From positions 62,001 through 126,000 of the forward strand of contig JAQGDQ010000192.1 in the NCBI GenBank assembly GCA_030141605.1: a stretch of 64,000 bases of DNA. Direction: 5' to 3'. The stretch comes from Tubiluchus corallicola. Lineage: Eukaryota > Priapulida > Priapulimorpha > Priapulimorphida > Tubiluchidae. How positions within the stretch are numbered: position 1 is the stretch's first letter; the number at the start of each line of letters is the position of its first letter. A program made the position numbers and the translations under genes. This document shows, piece by piece, positions 24,018 to 38,100 of this stretch. Below the pieces are notes generated by a model. The model saw only the letters and a list, made by a program, of their open reading frames with translations, did not search any database and had not been told where the DNA came from.

Positions 24018-24170
24018 ATTGATACCCCACTTTTGCGCTAGATACCGCACGCCAGGCAGGACAGTAGCAGCAAGTGTTTTAGTCTTTGGTATGACCCAGC
24101 CGCAGTACCGAACTCACGACCTCCCAGGCGGAAAGCGGACGCGTTACCACTAGACAATACCGTCTGCTCT
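24018..24170 (-). mobile_element. tRNA-derived SINE
   Basis: Minus strand: tRNA-like head with A-box area tgtctagtggtaacgcg and B-box area gagttcggtactgc, then the body gctgggtcataccaaagac and a tgcctggcg block. This head-body junction is characteristic of SINEs in several marine invertebrate groups (from memory). Not a functional tRNA. Confidence 0.75.
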
Positions 24171-24179
24171 GAATTTTTT

Positions 24180-27100
24180 ACATTGGCCTTTTTTAAATCA
24201 TATAACGTATAACATATAACATATAACATATATAATCAGTGAGCAATAATAGTTCATAAGTAAATAAAAACAAATTGTTCTAAATGAAAATTAGATATGT
24301 GTGTTGCTGTGTGTGCTCTTCTGGGATCCTCTTCTGGGATCATGTTAGTCATACAGACTTCAATAAAATGCATGTCTCCTGAGGTCCAATTAATAGAGTT
24401 ATTAAATTCCTAGTGGAGCCAAGTATCCTATTATTTCACTATGTGTTCATTAATAAACTACATGAAAACAGAAGTGCAAATTTGAAAAGCGAGTGTTGGG
24501 GATTTTAATTAAAATTGCTTGCTGGTGACTACCTGATGTAAGCTATAGCAAAAAGAAAATGTTTTTGACTGCTGACCGTAGTTACTGTCCACTTTATGCT
24601 TGTGTTGTAAAGCGAAAATCGTAAGTATGTTATCGACATTCTAATAAGGAGACAAGCCAGTTTTACTAACCTGCTTGTGTTCTTAAGCAAAAGTTGTAAG
24701 TGTGTCATGAACTGACAAATTTTTATTGCAGTGATAATCCAACTTCTACTCTCCAGCTTGTGTTCATGAATAACACAAAAATCGTGTGTGTGGTCAGCCG
24801 AATCGACAAAGAGATGAGCTAGCTAGATTTTTCTACCTATTGCGAAGTCATTAGAACTCGCTTTCAGAACATGCATGGCTTCTTGCCTTTCGCGTGACTG
24901 GCGTTTGGTTTCGCCAACAAAAGGCAGGGGCATAGTGAAAGCGACACAACGATGAGACTTGTATCCCCCCTTCGCTGAATTTTTGGGACCCTCAGTTTGA
25001 AAACCGGGCTTAATTTCAATGCACGTTCTACTTTCATCTATATTAGCAGGAAGAGCAAATATGATTATTCGAAATTTGGCAAAAATGCTCTAGAAAAGTT
25101 CAAATTTTACTTTTCAAAACCTATTGCACTTCTATCTATGGAATATCCATATGGAAAAATTTCTTTCTCTATACTTACAGGAATCTTAAAATTACTTACA
25201 ATAAGTGTATTAGAAAACTATTCTCACTTCTGCACGATTGCAGTGCTAGTCTGCTAGACAAATGTATTTAGATTACGACATACCTTACCTTGATGTTATA
25301 GTTAGACGATCAGCTTACTCTCTATTGGTTAGGCTACAAAATTCACAGAATTTCTACGTGAAATGCATTTTGAACTCAAACATCTATTTTCAGCCTGAAA
25401 TATTAAATGCTTTCGGAAAAACTATACATTTGACATATATACAACTGAAACCGCAAGTTTAAAATGAAGGTAAAAATGACAGACATCCACTGAATGAATT
25501 GTTTTATTATTGTAATATCTGTAATAGTAATAATTATAATAGTTGAATCGTAATTGTAAAATGTTTTTGTTATTTATTAACAATTGTAGTTTTGTAATTA
25601 TTGTGAATGTAATTGTGTTTGAATTTTTATGTAACTTATGACCTAGCTGTCGAAATAAATAATAATCTAATGCAATGTAATCTATTCATAATGCCACAGA
25701 AATAACTGGAAGCTGAAGCCCTTGTCAAGTGGTGGGCCGATCTCATACAGCCAGTCGCTTTATTCTCTTCTCTGGTTGTTAATCATTACAATTTGGTTGC
25801 CATTGACCCCCCCCCCCGCCCCCGATAAAGGACAAGAATTGCCTTCAGACAAAAATATTGACTCATCTTATCCGAGATTAGATACGAGGCAATAAATAAA
25901 AGGCTAAAGATGATATGCAAATTACGTACCAGTTTTGCTGTTACCGTTTAATTAGGTATAACCATAGCTTTACTCATTTTTCTTATTCATGCATATTTAC
26001 CTCTATTTTAGTTTTGTTTTTATTCTCCAAGCCTACAAATGTTACTTTATTACCTTTCTTCCTAAATTAAATTAATCTTACCTATTTTAGGAATGCGTAT
26101 CTGGGTGCAAACAGCTTATTATTTCAACGTCAACGCAAGTCGATTGACATTTTCCCAGTTTTTTCCTAATAAAATTACTCAGCAGCGCCCACTAATCAAT
26201 CACTTGATCATTCAGTTTGTCAAAATGGTTCGATCAATCAGCAGATAGAATAGCAAGGCTCTAAAATTGAAACTAAATACAGAGAATCAGGCGAAACTTT
26301 TTCAAGGTTCAAGATACACTGTTTAACAGTTTTATACATTTATCTATTTATATGGCTAAATTGTTAGCTAGCTCACACTATGCAATGCATATACAGATTG
26401 TCCTAAAAGCTCAAGAGACTAATTGGTATTACAACGCAGAGCGGATGATACTCATACATATGTCACGGCGCACATGTGAAGAAAACGTAGAAAAGAAGTA
26501 ATATAAGTGAAATCATATAACAAGTAACTCGCCAAATCCGTTGTGCTCCGTGCTGGTTGTCATTACGGAACAGGTACTGAGGTGGAAAACACACCTGTCG
26601 GTCAGCCTACTGAACCGACGAGGCCATTCCATAGTGATGGTTTTATACCTAGTATTCAACGCCACTATGCAATGGCTTCGTATTGACGTGGCCACCGCAA
26701 CGTAGAGGGGTAGGTCGAAAATAAATGGCATTTTGCCTCCATAACAGTATAGTAATTAAAGCTGTAAATTTTGGCCTGCAAATAGAGGTCTTGTATATAT
26801 TTCCGTATAAACCTATGTACAAGTCAAAAAGCTTTTTCATCACCATCAGTTACCTCAACAGATCGACCTGTGTGTGAAAATTATATAATAATAAAAAACA
26901 GAAAGTAAAGAAATAACACAAAAACTGATATAAATAAAGTGATGACATAAAATATATGTTGGTGTTTGTATTGTGCTGATGCTAAATATACGTATACGAA
27001 CAATTTTGTATACGTACAATCGTACGTAGATACATACATATACATGTACTCTCATTAAATTGATCAGTCACATGTACACGTGAGTGTAGGGAAAGGATAT

Positions 27101-27588
27101 GAGTAGATAAATACAAGCGTCTGTTATTGTTCTCTATGTGGTACGTCTCACGAGTTTACTATTTAGTATTCTCTTGGCTAAGCTACTAAATTCCACTTAT
27201 TTTAATATAAATTGATTTTCGAAAATTAACTCACGGCTTCAAAAATTATTTTAAAGGGCAAAATTTGTACTCTAAATGGAGTTTTCACCCCAAAACCTTA
27301 AATATCACATATTTATATAAAGTGTGTAGTTCAAACAGGACACGAGATTTAGGCGTTTTTACCTTTCTCCGTAGCGGCCATATTGAATTTTGTGAAAACA
27401 GGCTACCAGAGGTCGCTGCCGAGTTGCTTGCGATGGTTTTTAGAATCCTTATGTTCATGTCAAACAACATGCCAAATCGCAAAAACTATGCACAAAACGC
27501 ACAATTGTTCACATGCACAGGTAACCACCCCATTAATATAATTTTCTTATTTTCAGCTGACATCAACTCTTATGACTGTGACCTAAGA
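24180..27588. other. Intergenic DNA before the kinase gene
   Basis: No gene could be recognised. Short open frames (for example 24997-25257) lack similarity to anything I know. The stretch just before the start codon (27557-27588) follows a good acceptor (cttattttcag), so an untranslated 5' exon probably lies somewhere in or before this region. Confidence 0.5.
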
Positions 27589-27732
27589 ATGGAAGCTTTG
27601 ATTAAAAAGGAATTAGACACCAACGAGTTCCGTCCTTTTGGCTCAGGTGGTGGAGGATGTATCAATGAGGGTCAGGGTTACACCATTGATGGAAATGAGA
27701 AAATATTCGTCAAGTTTAACTTCAAACCAGAG
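27589..27732 (+). CDS. FN3KRP: Ketosamine-3-kinase exon 1 (start, nucleotide loop)
   Basis: Start codon chosen because MEALIKKEL aligns with the family N-terminus (ME-LL--EL). Encodes [15 protein letters not shown] and IFVKFN. The in-frame DNA upstream of the ATG back to the acceptor at 27556 has no stop, but the family does not extend there. Ends gag|gtaagt. Confidence 0.93.
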
Positions 27733-30700
27733 GTAAGTTGAATTCCAAGAAGATAACGTTCCGAGTGTTACTGAACCAGTATACAGTAAATAGTACAAGC
27801 CACTGCAATAGCAGATAAATAGAAATTTATTGGTGTTTTGAATAAGTTTTCCGGTTACTGTCCCATTAACAATTAGCAATTGTTGGATGCTTGTTTCTTG
27901 TCTGTTGTTTGTTGGAATTTAATAATTAAACGGCGTCTCAAAAATTTGTTCAAAGCACCAATAACTTTCTCTTTTATCCGAAGAATTAGCGGTGTTTGTT
28001 CTATTTTTAGTAAGTTTAATTATAAACCACTATTTATGCAGGCAGTTAGCAACTGGAACATCATCAGGATAATGTCAACGCAACCTAGTAATCAAGCCTA
28101 GTGATTACTTCAGATTAGTAACTACAACTACTCAAAAGAAGCCAAGATAAACAAACAATGTCTGCGTTCAGTTTTGCTTAATGCAAGCTAAATAATAACA
28201 GTGACTTACGTCATAAGGCTATATCGCATCTGGCTTAATCACTTTGGGCATCACATATCGTTATTATCTAATGTAACAAGTAATGTAAACTCACATGAGA
28301 TTTAGGTACAATATCCCTATAGGCTTGTTAATTTGTCATGGTCTATCTGATGACCTACGTGAGCTTTCAGCCCTTCGTTATAAAATATTGACTGCAGTAC
28401 ATTAATATCGAAACTGTAAGTTGTAGCCCATTATAAACTACTTTTTATGTAGAAAACTGGCTATTTGTTTTACAGATTTTATTTTCCACTCATTGTAAAA
28501 AAGGTGAAACTGCAATAGAAACAAGAAAAAAGAACATGAAACAAAAATAAATCAATAACAGACGTGCAAAAAAATAAAAAAAGGAACAAGCATTAGCAAA
28601 TTAACAAGAATACTGAAGCAGAATTTACAAATAAATAAACTTCCTGACATATCACAAATCAATATGCACGCCCCCACAAAAACACGCATATGCATATGCA
28701 GTTGCAAAAATCAATAATTAGGCATCACTGTAACACTATTAGAAACTATTGAGCTGACAAATAAATTACTGGAAAGCTCTGCATAAAAATGAAGAAACAC
28801 ATGAACTTACAAACGTTTGAGGATCTGTAGAAAAAACGTTAAGCCACTCTTCAGAAATCAACAGAGACATACTGATTTTACAACAGTGGCATACTAAAAC
28901 AGGATTTTTTCCTATTCTAAGGCTATCTAATCGCTCATACAAGAGCGGCCAAGCATGTCAAACAAACTCTACAGGTAATGCAAAAATAAATAATGACACT
29001 CTGGAATCAACACACCTGGCTTCACTGTACCCATGCTAGCCCGAGAGATAACATTTTATAAACATTCATTTCTAGTTATGCTACCTGATACGTGTAATAA
29101 AATAGTATTTACAAATAATTTTGCTGAAATGCATTTATTTAGGCAAACTCTATTAACGAATTAATATTTTAATCCATTTAAGTTATATGCAATATAAAGG
29201 CATTTTAATTTATAACACATTTCTATCGTCTGCTCAAGATAGGGCTAAAAAACCCTTGTATAGTTTTCCAGTCACTATTGCTATTAAGAAGCTTTTAAAG
29301 TTTTCCAAATTAAAATAATGGAAGCGTGCTTGTTAATTTTTTGGGGTTATTTTACATTGGTCTGGTTTAATGGAAGCTGGTCAGCAAGCTTGCAAAAAAA
29401 TACATACATGTATTTTTTGCGTGGTTTATTGGACAATGGTAAGCCAGGCAAAGAGCGATCGCATGAAGCCATACGCAGCTCAACTCACTCACTTCTGAGC
29501 CTGGAAACATACCTCTGGCAAACGTGACTTTGGCAAACATGACTTTGGCAGACATCGCTGTTACATTATATGTATTGTATGTACTTAAGAATCAAACAAG
29601 AATTCATGGCTAAATTGTTTGAATCGCTTGGTATATCACGTAGATTTCATATTCTAACAGATAATTCCAAACTAATACCTATAAATAGCTGCCATCAAGC
29701 CTTTTCTTGCAGAAGAAACTCGCTGTCAACTCAGCTATGCACATAATTCACACTATATAGATGATTTCACTAGTATGGGTATGCATTGTATCTACTGCAA
29801 AATGAACGAGTTAACGCACATCTCATTAGCAATACCATTAATTCAGACCACCATTAGCGACAGCTACGTGCAGTGCTACTAGTAAATGTCATGTTAATGT
29901 CAGTGCGTGAGTGCATAAGATACTTAATGAGCTCTTATATCGTGAAATTATCTGCGAAACTTCATTCATCACCATTATGCAATGACTCACCATTACGTAT
30001 CATAGCTATGGTAGCACATTACAAGGGAGGGCACTGAAAATTTAATACGTTTGAAGTTAAAGTATGGGTTAGTATGCTCATGGCGTTAAAACAGTGAAAC
30101 AGTTGCATTTTAGGAACATGCTTGCATATTTGAAACTGACTTAGTGTGCGGCTTTAATAAAAATAAACAGAAAAAAATTAAATTAACCTAAAGCTATAAG
30201 AGGAGTTGAGTAATAACCGAAAAACTAACCAACATGCATTTCATCATTCGCTAGTTAGACTGTCGCTAGCGCCTCCATTTCGGAAATGCATTGCACAAAA
30301 ACAGACGCTATACCTCTCAGTTCAGATGTGCTAATCTGTGACGAACAACACGCGTTCGACAGCTCGTGCGTGAGCACAGCGGTAAATTTGAAATTTGGAT
30401 ATTTTTATCTTAAAACTTGCCTAGTTTTTGTACAACACACTCAATATCTTACAGTAGCAGTGTACTTCAATTTTCGCTTCGCAAACGCGTGCAACACGCT
30501 CATATAATATTTTTTCTGTTCAAAATTATGTTAGTTTGTGATGTCGTCAATAGATGGGCTCGCCTGCCGTTTATTAAGTTTTTAATCTATTATTTTATTA
30601 TCAGAAAAGCTTTTGCAGTATTAATTGTGTTAAAATGTATACTTTTATCGGAATTGAAAATGGGTTAGTATATGAGAAATCATCCCGTCTTCATTTAAAA

Positions 30701-33700
30701 ATGGAAGTGTTGCCAATGTTGAAAATGACGGAGTAAACACCTTAAACAACACTTGAAACTCTGAACATTGGTAGACAAAATGAATTGTCTTGAAATTGTT
30801 CTGATGGGAATATCTTGAGCTTAATTCATTTTCTCACGGAAAAAAGCCAAATGTAGAAATTAGAGTGCCATTTTAAATCGGTTTTCTGTTCTTTAATTTC
30901 TGCATGTGTATGGATCGTGATCATTTTACACCATTGGCGTTGGTGGTTCTTTTTGCGCTCATCTGATTCTCACCCTTCTCGTTGTCATAATCACCGTCGT
31001 CGTCAGTGTCATTACCGCTATTGTCACCATCAGTTATTCATGTTTGCTGCTTTTCGGTGGAAACTAGTGCAAATTTTGAGAACTGGGAAACGACAGTTTT
31101 GAGATCTTCGCGAGTGAGCCTGTTAGAGTGCAATAACTGAGAGCAGCAGACAACGACGCGAAACGTCGCGCATTATTGACAAATGATGCTGTATGTTACA
31201 TGTATTAGCGTTGAACCAACTGAATTGACATGACTTAATACCGGCCGACAATGTTGTTATTTTCTAAATTGGGACGTTTGTGTGATAATATATTATATCA
31301 GTAGAACTGCGGTAGAGAGGGCTTACCGATCGATAATATGTCAGCAATTTTATGTAATCTGTCTTAGGCCCAGTCCATTCCAGTTGAAGTTTCAACAGCA
31401 AATTCAAATTCCATTTGGTTTCAGCTGAATTCTCAATTTAATAACGTAGAGCCTGGTTTACACGACCAGTGGTAAACACGACTCATAGATAAAATTAGTG
31501 GTATTGCTGCTTTAGAAATTTTTTAGCCATTGTTTTAATATTGTGTAAAACGTAACAAACATACGTAATTTTAATGTTGTAGTTATATTTGAAAATCAGG
31601 TGTTCAATGGCCTCTTTTCCTAACTCCAACTTTCTCATGGAAAGACAGCTGTGAAAAATTAAACGGTTGTAGTTCACTTACAGTCACAGAACTTATTTCT
31701 TGGGGATGCAAGGCGTCCATTATTAAATAATTTACGTTTTAAGCACACGCGTTAAATTTACACTTTATCACATCCAAGAATATGACGGCATGCGGCAAGC
31801 ACTTGGCAATTGTTACTGTGATAGCACAGTGCTTTTCTACTTAGCAGCAGACGATAGCATACAGCGTGTTATCTCAGACATGTGCGCATGCCCGCATGCG
31901 CACAACAGCCAAACACCACTTTACTTGGGCTTTGAAGCAAATTGTACTTCCTTCACTCCGGTTCCGCACAAGTATAAAAAAGAACTAAGGAATAAATTTA
32001 TTATATTGAATATTATCGATAACAAGGGGTGAAAACAGGGGATGCTGCAGTACCGCAGTACCTATACACGAGCCGCCACTGTACACGACTGCATTCGGTG
32101 CCATCTCCGTGTTCCAGCTTTTAAGATTTTTTCGTCCTTGTATCTAAATGTGTATAATCCCGGGTTAATGTGTGGCATCCATAGCTTGCATCTGTGACGT
32201 TCATCTGTATACATACACACATATTTGTAACACGCTATCATTGCGATCTACACGGAATTTCTATTAACACACAACAGTTGCTAAGTAGAGACTTACATGT
32301 ATTATGCAACTGCCAATTTGTAATGGCAAAGATTTCGTGTAAACATCAATCAATTCCGTCTACTTATTAAATGCGTTCTAGCTGTGCATTACATGTGACA
32401 CAAAACATTTACAGTAATACAAGCTGGTGGAGCACAGTCCTGTTTCTTGCACGAGGCATAGAGACGTAGGCCTAGCTAAATATAGTGTAAGCGATAACAA
32501 CAAACTTAGAATTTCTTGAACTGCTGCAATGGTTTCACACTAGTATGGATGTAAGATCATTATGTACACGTGTCACATCATTATGGATGCATGTCAGATC
32601 ATCAGTACTTGTCACCTCTTCACATTAACGTCAGCACTGACTGTGAGTGCCTGTCACATTATGGCATCATTGTGGATAAATTGCGGCGCATTTGAACATG
32701 ATATTTCTATTGGCATTGATTACAGTCAAATTTTTATACGTTTTACGAGGGGGTTAGGCGTGTCTAAAAATTTCGTAGAACCACCAATTTCTCATGATTC
32801 CTGTGTAGAATTAATGCGAATAAAAATATTTGATTTTTCATCCTACACGGCCAGTAAAACAGTTTTATTACTCCGGATTCGGAAATTGGGAGGAGCATTT
32901 AGGTTTCTGGTTAATGATAAGTAGATTACATTCGCTGATAACTGATCCATTACAAATGAGAAAAGCACTGAAATTTTATAATCAACTCATGGTACATATT
33001 TGTGTGATGATTCAGAATGTTAAAATAAACAAGCTAAAATACAATTAAAATCTGCGCACAATTCATTTACGGATTAATTAGTAATCACCCATATTTTTAT
33101 TACTCAACCAGTATTGGATATCACACTTTTCCATTTATCAGCTTGATTCCTGACTTATGAAAAGTACAAAAAAACTTGCTCGTGCTTTGCAGACCTACAA
33201 CTAGAAAGTTTAAAGATTAATCTGTTAATTTAGCTTTTTTTTCCAATCACTATGTGGAGCAAAATAAAACCGGTACGCAACGATAATGACTTACACAAAC
33301 TTATATGTATATATCAAGTGGCGAAAAAGTATGCCCGATGTTATATCATGATGAAATAAGAAGAAAATAACGGAATCAATTGGAAATTGCCGTACTGATG
33401 TTACAGACAGTTACGTATAAACACCAAAAATTTTAAGTCACTCCCTTGGACGTTCACAAAGACAGAAGTTTTAAAACAACAAGTAAAATGCCGGAAAAAA
33501 ACTTAGTATATCACTTTTGTTTTAAAATTGACAGCAACTGCCCTACATGTCCGCCATTTTCACTGCAAATTAGACGAAGACGGTCTTCCAAGGTCCCAGC
33601 AGTTCCTTTAGTTTTTTCCGTACAAAACGGCTCTGTGTGCCAATTGTAACGCTTTCTCGTAATCCAGAAAATTAAATCCCGCGCTTTATTTTCGGTGGTG

Positions 33701-35119
33701 AAGACTAGTGATGTAAACTAGTTAATTGCTTAATTGTTTTGCTCAATGTATTGAGCGCTCTCTACATCATTGAACACGGCTGTTTCTTAATAATTGATGA
33801 TTAGCAGCTGATATTGTTTCCGGCACTTAAAAAAGTATTAAACATTAAAAAACATTAAAACTATAAACTTGTAATTTCACAGCTAAAAGCTACTGTATTG
33901 TAATGTCAGACTGTGAAATTTCAACTTTATAAATTACTCACTTCTATTGTTATTGTAGTGCAAACTTACGGCACATTTACCCTGCGTTGCACGATACATA
34001 AATTTGTTGTAGATTACTAACGTAGACTGCTAAAATAGTATAGTCCTTTTGTAATTCCTGAAATAGTAGAAATTATTCTCTGCCCAGGCAGAGCTTTGCG
34101 TATTACGTTAAAAGAAAAACGAAAGACTTGAGCTGGTGAATAGGGTGCATGGGCCTTCAACGAATACGCTATAAGGACTGCTGAACTATAACATATTTGT
34201 TCTACAGGGTTCTACTCTGCTCACTTTCAGAAGTCAGGTGTAGCCGAAAACGCTATAATATAGCGAAAGTCCTATCTAGTGAAGTAAGCCAGATTGCAGA
34301 TTTTCGGGTTACACCAATACCAGAACATAGCTTTAATAAACATCCCATCAAAGGTAAATTTGACATTGTCGTCCTCAATATCGTCTTTAACCTGTGTCCG
34401 TAATGATGACTTTCTTGAGGGTGTCACGTTATAGTGCTTGTGAAATTATACACGTCATGCATTTATATGTGTGACAACTAATTTCCTCACTGCCTCGTTG
34501 TAGAAGCCGCTAGTTTACGTGCAGCAGTCGTATAGCTGCAACACAAATGTCGACAGTCTCTTAAATCAATACGAACTCTTTGGCTCGACTAAACGTCAAA
34601 ATCAATTTTTCATTTGTGAAGAAAGTTTGTACGTCTCACGTGAGCGACGAGCGTATTCGCTTTTATTTGCTGATTTATTGAACTTGATCCAGGCACGTGG
34701 CGAGGTAAAAGCGATTGACGCACAAGTATTGTACCTTTGTGGCATATTGTGGTTGCTGCGTGTCCATCAGCCATTAAAAGTGCTTGAGAGTAATTTTAAG
34801 TGACAGTTATTATCAAAGCTGTCCCGCAGAATATGTCAAATAACTATAATCCATAATATTTGTATTATTATTTGTACAACTGTGTACACAGTGCACAAAT
34901 AATAATAATTCTAAAATAAAAAATGTGCAGTACATAGCATAAGCACATGGACTAACCAGATTACATTCGCGTTTTATTATGCGCAGTACATGTATTACGT
35001 ACTTGATTGCTTGTAGCGTACTTTCTTGAATGGATATTGCTGAATAGAAAATGTTATAAAATGCGTTTTCCTTTGGTAATTTGATCTATTAGCATATTTT
35101 AATTTTGAATACCTGAGAG

Positions 35120-35193
<74 letters not shown>

Positions 35194-38100
35194 TGAGAAG
35201 CAGGTATTTAATTTACACTGGCTGCGTAATTAACTGTATGCAAGACAGAAAATCATGCCACTGTTTCTTTTTCAAACCAGCGGCACACTATATGGTTACC
35301 TAGCTTCTATTCACACGGTTTTTAGCGAATGTCATCCCTTCTCAGAGAATCCACCAAGAAAACCAAGTTAAAAAATAAAACTTTGCGAAGTACAGTTATT
35401 ACATAATGTGAATTCATTTCTTTGCAGGGCTTATTTGCTCTGGGATTAAATGTGATTATGAATGATGCTCATTTTAAAAGGTCAAACGCAGCTATTTGGA
35501 TAGTACCATATATCATATATCATAGCTTTTCAACTAGAAATTTTTATTTTTTATATAAACATATTTTTATTTTATTGCTATCTTTAGTATTCAGTTAAAA
35601 CTGCCGAAATTTATAATTTTACCCATTTAATTTGTACTGCAATGTTTACAACACAAAAGTGTTGTTCAAACATATAATTAGCTAGTTTGTTTTCTTTCTC
35701 TCTCGATCAGTAGGGTGCGACTAATAGATTAACATCGCTGCTCCTAAAAAGTCAGCCTAACTAGCTCAACACCATACTACAATGCTTTATGTGTAATAAT
35801 GTACATTTAGTAATATATTTTGTTTTAATATCAATAGAAAACAACAACAACGACAACGACAACAGCATCTCATAAACAATACACAAAACACAATAAGGTT
35901 AGTACACAAACAAATAAAATTTGCACTATAGAGATGAAATTATTGCTTCTTGTTTATTTCTATTTTGTACTTGTTACGATGAATAGTTAGTTTATTATTT
36001 ATAAAAATGGTATGAAGAGATGTTTTGTTTGCATTTTAATTTTGTTGACAGTTTTCTGATAAAATAAGGAAACATATCAATGCTAAAACGTGCTTTACAA
36101 TAAAAAAATAGTTAAATCAACAGCAAATACAACAAAGATGCCTTAACTTGTTCATTTTAAACACCCGTGCTTGCTTCAGAGTTCTTAACGTCTATGTTTT
36201 ATTTTTAGGCAAGACGATTATTTGATGGGGAATTTGCAGGTTTATCAGCAATGTTGGAGACAAACACTGTACGAGTGCCTAAACCAATCAAGGTAGTAGG
36301 AAACATCAATTTACTTTTAGCTTAACAGTCTACATACAGACAACATTGTAGCGTGGTTACTATCCATTGCATTAGTTAACTGCAACAGGGCGTTTGCCCA
36401 ACATAGATGGCGCAGTTTATAACAATATCCAAGACTATTTTAAGAACTTCTTTTTTGAAAACGTAGTGTTCCGCGGGCTTTCGAGTTTCTATTGCTGTTT
36501 AGTCGTTGTTCTCCTAAAGTTGTTATTAATATTACTTTTACTTTTCTAATTACGTGATTATCATTTTTATACGGTGTTGTGGGGCATATCAAAACACAGT
36601 TGTTTTACAATCTTGCCTGCAGTATAAACAAATTTTGTTTGGCATTCTTGAAAACCACTTTTTGATGAAAACCACTTTTTGAAGAAAAGTACATTTTTGA
36701 GAGAAATCTTATTGCGCGTTTTTTTTGCTACGTGCACACAATTCTGCACAGTTTCAGTGACGTAATTCAATATTTCCAACTAACGTCCTTCTATTCACAC
36801 AGTTTTTAGCGAATGTCATCCCTCATCTGAGAATCCACGAGTAAAACCTATGTAAAGAAATAAAACTTTATGAAGTACAGTTATTAGATTATGTAAGTTC
36901 ATTTCTTTGCAGGGTTTATTTGCTCTGGGACAATGTGATTACGAGTGATGCTCATTTTAAAAGGTCAAATATAGTTATTTGGATAGATAGTGTATCGTGG
37001 CTTTTTACTAGAATCTTATATTTTTTATATAAACATATTGCTACATTTGGTATACAGTTAAAACTACAGAAATTTATGAATTTATTCATTTAATTTATAT
37101 TGCAATATTTACAACACAAAAGTGTATTTTAAACATATAAATTTTATTACGTTACGTTTTACATTAAGTCTGTATTACGTTTAAGTCTTTACATTGGCTC
37201 CTTTTTTGGTGGATTCAATGATGATGGATGATTTCATCTGAAAGATATGAAATGAGGAGGTAGTATTCAGGTATACCATTGTTTTATTCAATGTGAAGCG
37301 GAGGCTTCATTATTCTGGGTTTCTGCTAGTAGAATTGCTAACTAATTTGACCTGTAACTAACTGTGTAAACAGAAAAATGACACAACGACTTCACGTAAA
37401 AATGGTACACACAGTAATTGTATTATGTCGGAAGATGAACGTTGCACGAGATGTTGATAATAATTTATTTATTAACACAATTATTGTTTGTTTTTTCTGA
37501 ATCAAAGGTGTTAGATAACCCACAATCAGGCGCCGTACTTATTATGGAATATATAGAGATGTCGCATTTAGATAACTTCGATGGAAAACTGGGAGAAGAC
37601 TTGGCAAGGTAAAAAAATGATCATTACACTAAACAGAGTATAAAACTTAATCACAAGTAAGTCATACTGTTGCGAATAATTATAATTTGGAAAGCTTTGG
37701 GCTTCCAATTGAATTGGCTTTGTAGACTTATAATAATACACGTAGTGTAGAGTTTTAATACGCATTTTATCAAAATTTATTCCTTTGCAGCATTCTGTGA
37801 CATATATTAACCAATTTCATCATGTAGTATTTAAATTGATCATAGTACAACGGAAAAAGATAAAAAAATAGAAAAAAATCATGGACGAGAAACAATGTTG
37901 TGCCTAAAATTCTATTGTATAAATAGGTACAATGCTCTTTTTGAATACTATCATGATTGCTTTTATTTTTTGTAGTGCATTATCAATTAATCATTATTTT
38001 CTGGAGTGTGTTTATACATGCATGTAGCTAGTAAGTAGAACCTATGTTCAACAATTAGGTAAATATGTTGCTCAGTAAATAGGTTCCGTAAAATTGACAA

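Larger units (their letters stand above)
27733..36208 (+). other. Kinase intron 1 (8.5 kb)
   Basis: No further exon of the kinase is needed here, since exons 1 and 2 join in phase 0 and match the family without a gap. Contents recognised: a GA microsatellite and one copy of the 360-bp repeat. Short open frames (for example 32562-32924 and 34519-34803) match nothing I know. Confidence 0.8.

Noticed and set aside
27265-27588. N-terminal extension of the kinase frame
   Set aside because: The open frame extends upstream, but a good acceptor at 27556 and the family start at MEALIKKEL argue that this DNA is intron or untranslated.
32562-32924. 120-codon open frame in kinase intron 1
   Set aside because: No similarity, no flanking splice sites that fit, and the kinase protein is complete without it.
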